From contig PMSX01000246.1 of NCBI GenBank assembly GCA_003167495.1, positions 1 to 34,965 of the forward strand: a DNA stretch of 34,965 nucleotides, written 5' to 3'. Shown piece by piece: positions 1 through 7,424 of the stretch (its first letter is position 1; each line of letters opens with the position of its first letter). The position numbers and the translations under genes are program-made. A model generated the notes under the pieces. It had not been told where the DNA came from, searched no databases, and was given only the letters and a program-made list of their open reading frames with translations. The stretch is from Bryobacterales bacterium. Its GTDB lineage: Bacteria > Acidobacteriota > Terriglobia > Bryobacterales > Bryobacteraceae.

Positions 1-1396
1 TCTGGCTGACATCGGTAAACGTGCCGTCACAATTGTTCTTGAGCAAACTGAGGGGAAACGGATTCTGCCAACCGCCGCGCTGCACCAGCACATCCATGCA
101 GCCGTCGTTGTTGTAGTCGGCCTTGACGATGTTGAGCCCGCCCAGCTGATTGGACAAGCCCGCCTGCGCCGTCCGGTCACTGAACGTTCCGTTGCCGTTG
201 TTGTGGAAAAAATGCACCGGTTCGCACATATCCATGCTGGAAGTGACTACATCCAGTAGACCGTCATTATCGAAGTCATCCACAATAACCCCGCCTGCCC
301 CTGTGAATACGTCAAGGCCGGCGGCGGGAGCTATGTCTTTAAAGCGGCCGATGCTTTCCTTTGACTCAAAGCGGCTGAGCGGAATCAGGTAAGGCGCGGG
401 AGCCTGCTGTCCCAGTGTGAGGTAAGCCAGATTCAACAGCCATTTCACTTCTAAATTGTCAGCCTGCGTTTGGAGGAATTTCGTGAAATATTGGATAGCC
501 AGCTTCACGTTCGCCTGTTTTTCAAAGTGTTTCCCCGGCTTCACGGGCGGGAAAATACCTTGCTCGCCAGGATGGCGGTAGACTCCGTTTTCCATCTCCG
601 CCAAATGCAGATGAGTAACTCCCAGTGCTTCCTCCAGGTAGGGTACCGACTCGGGAACACTAGCGAGCGCAATCTGGTAAGCCTTGTTCCACTCCGCAAT
701 CGACTTCTCCATCTCACCCGTGTAAACGAATAGCAACGCCAACACTGCGTGCCCATGCAACAAGTCGATGGGCTTCACTCTGCCCGGCGGTAGCGCATCC
801 GCTTGCGGCAACTGTTGTCCAAGGCGCTCCACCGCCGATTTATAAGAATTCGTGCGGATTGCGCAAACTTGACTTGGATCGCGATTCCAACCCGCCGGTT
901 TGTCGGCATACCCCTGGAATGCCGCATTGGCAGATGCCATGCCGGAGATGTCGATCGTATCGCGTACAACTCCCCGCGACGCCAACAACTTGATCCGATC
1001 CGCATCCAGATCCTGCGTGCGGGGCGGGGAAGTGAACACCGTGAGAATGGCAAAGCCAGAAGAAATAGGGATGACGCCGCTGAACTGTCCAGGCTTCAAC
1101 CTTCTTACCGCATCCTGAAATTCGGTACTCAGTTGCGATGGCTGAAATCGGCCTATATAGCCGCCGTCGTTGGCCGCTGCGTCAATCGACTTTTCCCTGG
1201 CCAAGACGCCAAAGTCCATGCCCGCCTCAAGTTGTTGCAACGCTTCGTGCGCTTCGTTTGCAGTTGCCACCACAATCACACCCACGTCAACTTCATTTCC
1301 GGATTGTGTCCCTCCCACTCGAAGTGTGCCCAGCGTAAGAATACTGATTGCGGCTGCACTCGCGATCAACCAGCGGCCTTTTCCTTTGTGATCCAT
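1..1396 (-). CDS. Parvulin-like + TPR + FG-GAP (CRTAC1-type) fusion protein, C-terminus cut by window edge
   Basis: 465 residues are visible and the frame stays open to the left edge, so the C-terminal part is missing. Residues about 8-24 form a hydrophobic signal or anchor segment. Residues about 36-122 match the parvulin (PpiC/SurA rotamase) pattern: DFGVLAREKS, then NDGGYIGRF, a Phe-Gln-x-Ala helix, LKPGQFSGVI and a final GFAILTV strand. The first strand reads VGVIVVAT, without the usual A-x-H-I-L histidine, so isomerase activity is uncertain. Residues about 210-330 are a TPR-like helical region of the kind that precedes FG-GAP modules. From residue 350 come FG-GAP repeats with DDFDNDGLLD and DYNNDGCMD calcium-loop motifs. 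ATG 1396 was chosen because it gives the signal segment; no clear Shine-Dalgarno precedes it. It is divergent from the receptor at 1562. Likely exported; function unknown. Confidence 0.82.
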   Translation of the reverse strand, partial: MDHKGKGRWLIASAAAISILTLGTLRVGGTQSGNEVDVGVIVVATANEAHEALQQLEAGMDFGVLAREKSIDAAANDGGYIGRFQPSQLSTEFQDAVRRLKPGQFSGVIPISSGFAILTVFTSPPRTQDLDADRIKLLASRGVVRDTIDISGMASANAAFQGYADKPAGWNRDPSQVCAIRTNSYKSAVERLGQQLPQADALPPGRVKPIDLLHGHAVLALLFVYTGEMEKSIAEWNKAYQIALASVPESVPYLEEALGVTHLHLAEMENGVYRHPGEQGIFPPVKPGKHFEKQANVKLAIQYFTKFLQTQADNLEVKWLLNLAYLTLGQQAPAPYLIPLSRFESKESIGRFKDIAPAAGLDVFTGAGGVIVDDFDNDGLLDVVTSSMDMCEPVHFFHNNGNGTFSDRTAQAGLSNQLGGLNIVKADYNNDGCMDVLVQRGGWQNPFPLSLLKNNCDGTFTDVSQ

Positions 1397-1470
1397 CCGT
1401 TTCAGAGTTATCGGCAAACGCAAGCTATGGCCGCCTACCCGGTCCAAAGTATTATTTTTGTCTCATACCC

Positions 1471-1500
1471 TTGACTATGATAATTCAAAAGCTGTAGACT
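1471..1500 (+). promoter_or_regulatory. Possible promoter for the receptor gene at 1562
   Basis: TTGACT (1471-1476) and TAGACT (1495-1500) are separated by 18 bp in the divergent gap 1397-1561, giving a leader of about 55 nt to the receptor start. The -35 match is good and the -10 match is moderate. A second -10-like GATAAT lies at 1479-1484. This is a pattern match only. Confidence 0.35.
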
Positions 1501-1542
1501 TCAAATATTTGCGTCTGTTGCTTCTGCACACGTTTCCATTTC

Positions 1543-1555
1543 AGGGAGAGAGGGA
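1543..1555 (+). promoter_or_regulatory. Purine-rich ribosome-binding site that favours ATG 1562 over TTG 1556
   Basis: AGGGAGAGAGGGA ends 6 nt before ATG 1562. It would touch the in-frame TTG at 1556, so ATG 1562 is the better start. Confidence 0.6.
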
Positions 1556-1561
1556 TTGTCC

Positions 1562-4500
1562 ATGTTGATTTCACGCTTTAAGACACCAGAATTCGCGAAA
1601 GACGCGAATCGTTGTCGGCAGAACGTTGTTTTTTCTGCTGTTCTTATTTGCTTTCTGTTGCTGTCGGGGTTGTTAAACGCCCAGACGGTCAGTAGTATTA
1701 CCGGTACAGTTACCGATTCGTCTGGCGGTGTCATGCCGAACGCGACTGTCACAGTCACCAACGATTCGACCAACGTCAAAAAAACGGTCACTACCAATTC
1801 CGCGGGTTCGTATACCGTTACCGATTTGCTTCCTGGCACCTATACCGTGACGGTGACAAATGCCGGGTTCCAGAGTGCCGTCCTTAGGGGAACCACAGTG
1901 GAAGTCGCGCACGCGGCAACCGTAGATGCGGTTCTACAGGCCGGAAACACCACCCAGACCATTGAGGTTCAAGAGAACGCCATCGCGCTGGACACAACCC
2001 AGCCCGATCTCAATACCACGATTGAGAACAAAGTGGTGCAGGAGTTGCCCAACGAGGTATCAGGTGGGCGTGGCCGGCAGATCGACAATTTTATTTTTCT
2101 GGCTCCGGGTGTAACCGGCAGTAGCTTCAGCAAGCGTATCAACGGCGGTGTGGATTTTCAAAGTGAAGTAGTGTTCAACGGAATTCCAATGGCGCAATCA
2201 GAGACGCAGGGATTTCAAACCATTTGGAATCCCCCGTTTGAGCTCGTGAATGAGTTCAACGTCTTGCGTTCGTCATTTTCGGCGCAGTATGGTTTGGCGC
2301 AAGGTATTGTCACCTATCATACGGCCTCTGGTACGAACCAACTTCACGGCGACGGATTTGAAATCATCCGCAATAACTTCTTTGACGCCAAAGGCGCGTA
2401 TAACACGTCCACGCCCATCGACAAGGAAAACAACTATGGATTTTCCGTGGGCGGTCCCGTGATGATTCCCCACGTGTACGACGGCAAGAACAAAACCTTT
2501 TTCTTCCTGACCATGGAATGGTACCGCGAGAACAATCAGAGCACGTCGTTTTTCTCCTTGCCGACAGCCGCCGAAAAAGCGGGTAATTTCAGTGCTTTGC
2601 CGCAGGTAATTTATAACCCGGTCGGCAGCGGATGCACTGCCGGTGGGAACACGCCTGGAAAGCCGTTCATAAATAACACGATCCCGGTCGCGTGCTTTAG
2701 CGCGAGCTCGGCCAGCCTTTTGCAGTATTGGCCAAATCCCACAGGCGCAGGCTTCCAAAATAACCAGGAGAGCCTGGAAGGCGTTTTACCCACCAGACAA
2801 AATCCGTGGGGTTTCAACATCGATCACACCCTCACCGATAAGCAATCTCTTCACTTTGCAATGTGGCGCGATAAGCAAACGTCTTACGGCGATAACACGG
2901 GCACAAATCTGCCGCAATCAGATCCACTAGCCGACAAAACCTATTACCCGGATTTGGGTACGGTGTTCATCCTCAACTACGCCAACGCCATCACACCGCA
3001 CTTGGTGGTCACGGCCGGTGCAAGTTGGTTAGGAGAACTCAACTTCCAACTTCCTGAGCGTTCCGGCCCTCAGCCCACGCTTTCGGCTGCGCCTGGAGCG
3101 CCCATTGTTCCGGGAATCAATTTCAGTGGAAATCTGTCGCCGGGGAACGTAGGGTCATCTAATACCGATTCCGTCAATCGCAAACTGGGTACGGTGTTTG
3201 TGAACAACTATCTCTGGATTAAGGGAAAACAGACATTCAACATCGGTTTCGAGTACCGGCGGACGTATCAGAACGACAACGAATGCCAGCAATGCGCCGG
3301 TAACTACAACTTCAGCAACAATTCGACTGCCGATCCAAATAACGTTGCAAATGGCGATCTGGCTACCACGGGCAACGCGTTTGCGAGCTTTCTCCTGGGA
3401 GACGTGGACAACGCCGACCGCATCGGCACCATTGAAGAGCGGCTTCGCAACCGTGATTATGCGTTCTACATCCAGGACGATATTAAATGGAATCCGAAGC
3501 TGACCTTCAATGTTGGTGTGCGCTGGGACATCATGCAGCCGTTCACGGAAATCGGCAATAATATTGTGTACTTCGATTCCACGATTCCCGATCCGGATGC
3601 CGGCGGGTTGTTGGGAGCGGCGACCAAGTTCGGTAATTGCACCGGCTGCGCCGGCGTCGACCGCGCCGCCATTAAGTGGGACCACTTCACTCCGCGTGGC
3701 GGGTTCTCTTACCAGCTGAACAACAAAACCGTTTTGCAGGGTGGCATGTCCATGAATTTCCTGGACGGCGGAGCGTATGAGTATGGAACCAGCAAGGTGG
3801 CAGTAAACTACGGCAACCTGCTTGACGGTTCCACAACTTTTAAGACTACGGGTACCACTGCCCCGGGCTTTGGTAATTGGGATGTCAACTCGCTTCCTTT
3901 GCCCGCGCCAATACCCTTTAATTCGGGGCTCGGAACCGCATCGGCTATTGACGCCTTTGACCCGACCAAAGACGGTCTCGCCCCCTACGATCTTGTTTGG
4001 AACATCGGCATTCAGCGGGAGCTGCCCTACTCGATGTTCCTCCAGGCCAGTTACACGGGCAACCGCGGCAACCGCCTCACCTCGCAGTTGAACCCCATCG
4101 ATCAATTGAATCCGTCCTATCTTTCGCTCGGTCCGGTTCTGGGCGATTTAGTAACTTCGCCGCAGGCAATAGCCGCGGGGATCAAGATTCCGTATGCTGG
4201 GTTCGTCCAACAGTACGGCGGCTCCGCGACCGTATTGCAGGCATTGCTGCCCTACCCGCAGTTTGCCAGCATCTTCAATAACTTCGACGACAACGGGTCG
4301 TCTTTGTACAACGCCATGCAGCTTCAAGTGCAAAAGCGCTATTCAAATGGACTCAGCTTCTTGGTTGCTTACAATTTGTCGAAGATGATGTCAAACACCG
4401 GGTCGGGCTTCACGTCCTTTGCGTCGTCTGCGCTGAACAAAAACAACCAAAAAGCGGAGTGGTCGGTAGATGGCAACGATCAACCGGAAATGGTCAACAT

Positions 4501-5050
4501 CGCCGCCACTTATGAACTACCCTTTGGCAAGGGCCGGCGCTTTATGAATCAGAGTAATGCGGCTGTGAACGCCGTTTTGGGTGGCTGGCAGATTACACCG
4601 CTGTTGACTTACGCCAGTGGAACACCCATGCAGATTACTGTTCCGGGCGACCCGCTGGGTTGCGCTGAACCGACTTGCACTTCCAACCGCCCGAATGTCG
4701 TCTCCGGCGTCCAGCAGGAGTTCTCCTATTCGAATGTCTACTCGGGCAAGCCGATTCTCAATGCAGCCGCATTCACTAATCCCGGCGTTTGGGCCATCGG
4801 CAACGAGCCTCGGGAGCTAGGAAGCGTTCGCGGCGATTTCAACAGAAACGAAAATATCTCCGCTGCAAAATACTTTGCCATCGGCGAACATGTGAAACTC
4901 AAACTTGAGGTTGAATATTTCAACCTTCTAAACCGCGTGATCTTCGGAGGTCCCGATACTACCCTGACAGACACTAATTTTGGCAAGGTCATAAACAGCC
5001 AAGCCAACAGTCCAAGGCAGGGCCAAGCTCACTTTGAAGTCAGGTTCTAA
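1562..5050 (+). CDS. TonB-dependent-receptor-like outer membrane protein with N-terminal carboxypeptidase-regulatory-like domain (Oar type)
   Basis: 1162 residues. A signal peptide ends near residue 40 (...GLLNA-Q). Residues about 41-125 form an Ig-like carboxypeptidase-regulatory domain (ITGTVTDSSGGVMPNATV, then AGSYTVTDLLPGTYTVTV). A plug-like region follows (NKVVQELPN, with the GIVTYHTASGTNQLHG motif typical of this acidobacterial family), and then a long beta-barrel ending in a C-terminal Phe (HFEVRF), the usual outer-membrane assembly signal. There is no SusD partner and no obvious TonB box. Family members are surface proteins thought to handle large ligands; the substrate cannot be told here. 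Loops carry Cys pairs at 575/578, 693/696 and 1034/1039. ATG 1562 was picked on ribosome-binding-site spacing. It is followed by a terminator-like hairpin and a TPR gene on the same strand. Confidence 0.9.
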   Translation: MLISRFKTPEFAKDANRCRQNVVFSAVLICFLLLSGLLNAQTVSSITGTVTDSSGGVMPNATVTVTNDSTNVKKTVTTNSAGSYTVTDLLPGTYTVTVTNAGFQSAVLRGTTVEVAHAATVDAVLQAGNTTQTIEVQENAIALDTTQPDLNTTIENKVVQELPNEVSGGRGRQIDNFIFLAPGVTGSSFSKRINGGVDFQSEVVFNGIPMAQSETQGFQTIWNPPFELVNEFNVLRSSFSAQYGLAQGIVTYHTASGTNQLHGDGFEIIRNNFFDAKGAYNTSTPIDKENNYGFSVGGPVMIPHVYDGKNKTFFFLTMEWYRENNQSTSFFSLPTAAEKAGNFSALPQVIYNPVGSGCTAGGNTPGKPFINNTIPVACFSASSASLLQYWPNPTGAGFQNNQESLEGVLPTRQNPWGFNIDHTLTDKQSLHFAMWRDKQTSYGDNTGTNLPQSDPLADKTYYPDLGTVFILNYANAITPHLVVTAGASWLGELNFQLPERSGPQPTLSAAPGAPIVPGINFSGNLSPGNVGSSNTDSVNRKLGTVFVNNYLWIKGKQTFNIGFEYRRTYQNDNECQQCAGNYNFSNNSTADPNNVANGDLATTGNAFASFLLGDVDNADRIGTIEERLRNRDYAFYIQDDIKWNPKLTFNVGVRWDIMQPFTEIGNNIVYFDSTIPDPDAGGLLGAATKFGNCTGCAGVDRAAIKWDHFTPRGGFSYQLNNKTVLQGGMSMNFLDGGAYEYGTSKVAVNYGNLLDGSTTFKTTGTTAPGFGNWDVNSLPLPAPIPFNSGLGTASAIDAFDPTKDGLAPYDLVWNIGIQRELPYSMFLQASYTGNRGNRLTSQLNPIDQLNPSYLSLGPVLGDLVTSPQAIAAGIKIPYAGFVQQYGGSATVLQALLPYPQFASIFNNFDDNGSSLYNAMQLQVQKRYSNGLSFLVAYNLSKMMSNTGSGFTSFASSALNKNNQKAEWSVDGNDQPEMVNIAATYELPFGKGRRFMNQSNAAVNAVLGGWQITPLLTYASGTPMQITVPGDPLGCAEPTCTSNRPNVVSGVQQEFSYSNVYSGKPILNAAAFTNPGVWAIGNEPRELGSVRGDFNRNENISAAKYFAIGEHVKLKLEVEYFNLLNRVIFGGPDTTLTDTNFGKVINSQANSPRQGQAHFEVRF

Positions 5051-5061
5051 GCTACGCTAGA

Positions 5062-5115
5062 GATTGGCGGAGCCTGCGCGATGCAAGTCTGCGCAGGCTC
5101 CGCCCAATCCTTTTT
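5062..5115 (+). terminator. Strong rho-independent terminator-like hairpin after the receptor gene
   Basis: The left arm 5062-5079 (GATTGGCGGAGCCTGCGC) pairs with the right arm 5091-5109 apart from one bulged base. The loop is 11 nt, and a CTTTTT run follows at 5110-5115. The hairpin starts 12 bp after the receptor stop. It directly abuts the GTG start of the next gene, so it could also act as an attenuator or hide the translation start. Confidence 0.8.
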
Positions 5116-6042
5116 GTGACACGTATTCTCCTCGCAATCCTTGTCTTGCGCATCTCCGCGCAAATTCCATCGTCAGATACCAGCAACGACATTCTTCTGG
5201 ACAAGATTGACTCCCTTGTTCATCAAGGCCAACTCGTAGCGGCGGAAAGTGCGGCGCGCGAGTATGCGCGGGCGCACACCAACTCGGCCGATAGTCATTT
5301 TACGCTGGGCTACGTTCTCTTTCTTCAATCAAGAGCGAAAGAATCTTTGGCCGAGTACACGGAAGGCGCGAAGTATCGAGTTCCGGGCGCGCGTGATTTG
5401 AAAGTAGTGGCCTCCGACTACGTAATTTTGGGTGATTTTTCAGACGCCGACAAGTGGTTCAGCAAAGTTGTCGAGTGGAATCCGCAGGATGTGCAGGCTT
5501 GGTATGACCTGGGCCGCACAAAATACAACGAGAATCGTTTTGATGAGGCGATTGATGCGTTCAAGAAGGTGCTTCAGCTTGATCCGGCGAACGTGAAGGC
5601 CGAAGACAATCTGGGGCTGTCGTACGGCGCGCTGGGCAACAACGAAGAAGCCATAGCCGCGTATCAGCGCGCAATCGCACTTCAAGAGAAGAGTACAGAC
5701 AAAGATACAAATAAAAACCCAGGCCCATATCTGGATTACGGCAGTTTGCTCGTTGATGACAACCGCGTGGACGAAGCGTTGCCCTTATTGACCCAAGCGG
5801 CGGCGCTTTCGCCCGGAGATTTTCGCATGCACCGCGCGTTGGGCAAGGCCTACGCGCATTCGAACCAAACAGCGAAGGCTCGTGAGGAGTTAGAGAAAGC
5901 AGTGAAGCTCGCGCCAGGGGATGCGCCGGTCCACTTTATGTTGGCACAAGTGTATCGGAAGCTGGGGTTGACGGCCCAAGCCAAGGCGGAGAATGAGACG
6001 TACAGCAAGTTGACAGGCACTGGCTCGGCGCCGGAGAAATAA
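5116..6042 (+). CDS. Exported TPR-repeat protein
   Basis: 308 residues. The first 15 or so (MTRILLAILVLRISA) look like a short signal peptide, followed by tandem TPRs. Recognisable units include VQAWYDLGRTKYNENRFDEA, VKAEDNLGLSYGALGNNEEA, FRMHRALGKAYAHSNQTAKA and VHFMLAQVYRKLGLTAQA. It is probably a periplasmic protein-protein interaction scaffold; no catalytic motif is seen. The GTG start at 5116 is immediately after a strong hairpin and U-run, with no room for a Shine-Dalgarno, which is unusual. Because the gene lies 65 bp behind the receptor, expression probably depends on read-through of that hairpin. It converges with a related TPR gene whose stop is 3 bp away. The start is the least certain part. 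Confidence 0.8.
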   Translation: MTRILLAILVLRISAQIPSSDTSNDILLDKIDSLVHQGQLVAAESAAREYARAHTNSADSHFTLGYVLFLQSRAKESLAEYTEGAKYRVPGARDLKVVASDYVILGDFSDADKWFSKVVEWNPQDVQAWYDLGRTKYNENRFDEAIDAFKKVLQLDPANVKAEDNLGLSYGALGNNEEAIAAYQRAIALQEKSTDKDTNKNPGPYLDYGSLLVDDNRVDEALPLLTQAAALSPGDFRMHRALGKAYAHSNQTAKAREELEKAVKLAPGDAPVHFMLAQVYRKLGLTAQAKAENETYSKLTGTGSAPEK

Positions 6043-6045
6043 AAG

Positions 6046-7191
6046 TTAGTGCGCCGTTTCCTTGTTTTTGATGACTTCCTGCGCTCGTTCGGCCGTAGCG
6101 GCGCGCGCATTTTCTTCGAGCTTACTGAACGCCTGCATTTCGCTTTGCGCTTCTTGTGAACGGCCAAGCGCACGGTAAGCTTTGGCCAAAAGAAAATGAT
6201 TGCGCGGCTCGGTGGGGTCGGCTTTGATGGCCGCTTCCAGATCTGGTAGAGCATCAGCATCGCGTCCGAGGGTCAGAAGCGCACTGGCGCGGTCCGCGCG
6301 AGCATCGGCCAGGGCAGGGCACAACGCAAGCGACTTATCGAGCGCGTTCAAAGCTTCCCGCGCAGCGCCGCCTTTTTGATTCAGAACACTGCCCAGTTTC
6401 CACTGCGCGCGGCAGTTTGCTGGATCAATCGTCAACTCAGTTTGATACTCCGCAGCCGCCGAATCCCACTGTGAGAGACCCAAATAAGCATCGCCCAATT
6501 TGTAATGAGAGCCAGGTTTCTGAGGCGCCATGTCCACCGCCTTTTTGAGCTCCACCACCGCGCCGTCGTAGTTGTTCATCGCTTCCATCATTTCGCCGGA
6601 AAGCTGATGCGCCAAAATCGAGTTTGCGTCGATCGCATTGATTTTCGCCATGGCATTCTCCGACAATTTCATATAGAGGCGCGCGAGCATGTACCAGACT
6701 TCCTGATTTTCGGGCTGGCGTTTGGCCAGTTGCTGCAATTCAGTGGCGGCCGCATCCGCATCCCCAAGCTGCGTGAGGTCTTTGACCAGGAACATGCGTG
6801 CGTTGTTATCGCTTGGGGCGGCGCGCACGGCAGCTTCCAGGCGCGGCCGCGCACGTAAGTAATCACCCGATTCGTAGAGCGAAATACCCAGCAGCGCCGA
6901 CGCGGAGGACATCGCAGGGTCGACCTTCAGCCCTTGTTCCAAAATATCTGCAGCCTTCTGGAACTCGCGCTGGCGAAAATAGAGTGCGCCCAGATTGTTA
7001 TAGGCAGGCCCAAGTTTCGGCGACAGACGCAGGATCTGTTGGTATTTCTCAATGGCGGTAGCCAGATCATTGCGCGACTGAGCAGCCTTTGCCTCAGCGT
7101 AGAGTTCATCAACAGATTGCGTGGCCGCCAAGCGAATACAAACCAAAATCATCAGGACGAGGCGAAGATTCACCCTTTTATTATGTTGCAT
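6046..7191 (-). CDS. Exported TPR-repeat protein, paralogue of the convergent neighbour
   Basis: 381 residues from ATG 7191, which gives a signal peptide (basic MQHNKRVNLR, hydrophobic LVLMILVCIRLAAT). An in-frame GTG at 7215 would add eight residues ahead of it and spoil the signal-peptide shape. About eight TPR units follow, for example LGPAYNNLGALYFRQREFQKA, PGSHYKLGDAYLGLSQWDSA and PRNHFLLAKAYRALGRSQEA. The last repeat and its FSKLEE tail resemble the end of the 5116 gene, so the two are probably diverged copies in inverted orientation. A likely periplasmic scaffold; no enzyme motif is seen. Its 3' end meets the other TPR gene with a 3-bp gap and no terminator between them. Confidence 0.83.
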   Translation of the reverse strand: MQHNKRVNLRLVLMILVCIRLAATQSVDELYAEAKAAQSRNDLATAIEKYQQILRLSPKLGPAYNNLGALYFRQREFQKAADILEQGLKVDPAMSSASALLGISLYESGDYLRARPRLEAAVRAAPSDNNARMFLVKDLTQLGDADAAATELQQLAKRQPENQEVWYMLARLYMKLSENAMAKINAIDANSILAHQLSGEMMEAMNNYDGAVVELKKAVDMAPQKPGSHYKLGDAYLGLSQWDSAAAEYQTELTIDPANCRAQWKLGSVLNQKGGAAREALNALDKSLALCPALADARADRASALLTLGRDADALPDLEAAIKADPTEPRNHFLLAKAYRALGRSQEAQSEMQAFSKLEENARAATAERAQEVIKNKETAH

Positions 7192-7224
7192 TACACTGTG
7201 AGCGTGACTCGCCACGCCGTATTA

Positions 7225-7239
7225 GGTCGCTCAGCGACC
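7225..7239. repeat. Short perfect inverted repeat (GGTCGC-TCA-GCGACC)
   Basis: Six-bp arms around a 3-bp centre in the gap between the divergent TPR and CRTAC1 genes. It could be an operator or part of a degenerate intergenic repeat. No match to a known operator is claimed. Confidence 0.35.
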
Positions 7240-7294
7240 GAGGTTGGCACCGCCTTGCTGACACGCCTCGACCATCTTTTTCACCGCCCAACTT

Positions 7295-7332
7295 CTAGCC
7301 GAGCCGCGACTGTAAAGGAGTCGGCAACGCAT
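7295..7332 (+). repeat. Dispersed REP-like intergenic element, copy A
   Basis: Begins CTAGCCGAGCCGCGACT and ends CGGCAACGCAT. The same 37-38 bp unit occurs at 17024-17060, 17 identical bases followed by a diverged tail with one indel. It contains short self-complementary arms (GCCG...CGGC). The region 7192-7405 otherwise holds no gene I can support. Confidence 0.55.
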
Positions 7333-7414
7333 CCCGCGTGCATCGGATTTTTTCACACCTTCGCACGCTCCCGGTCCGGTTTCGGTGTTGCTCGCGGGCC
7401 AGAATATGCGGGCT

Positions 7415-7424
7415 GCATTGCATT
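7415..7424 (+). repeat. GCATT tandem duplication at the CRTAC1 signal peptide
   Basis: GCATTGCATT is a two-copy 5-bp tandem repeat. With one copy the frame from ATG 7406 would run directly into the CRTAC1 reading frame and give a good signal peptide; with two copies the ATG is out of frame. Confidence 0.6.

Noticed and set aside
803..1474. Long plus-strand frame of 223 codons opposite the parvulin fusion
   Set aside because: The minus strand encodes recognisable parvulin, TPR-like and FG-GAP segments throughout; the plus frame has no domain or ribosome-binding site.
3155..4105. Minus-strand frame of 316 codons inside the first receptor gene
   Set aside because: It is antisense to a continuous receptor barrel and its composition is that of a mirrored frame.
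7183..7422. Extension of the first CRTAC1 gene back to ATG 7183
   Set aside because: The added 80 residues are not protein-like, contain no signal peptide at the right place and run through an intergenic repeat.
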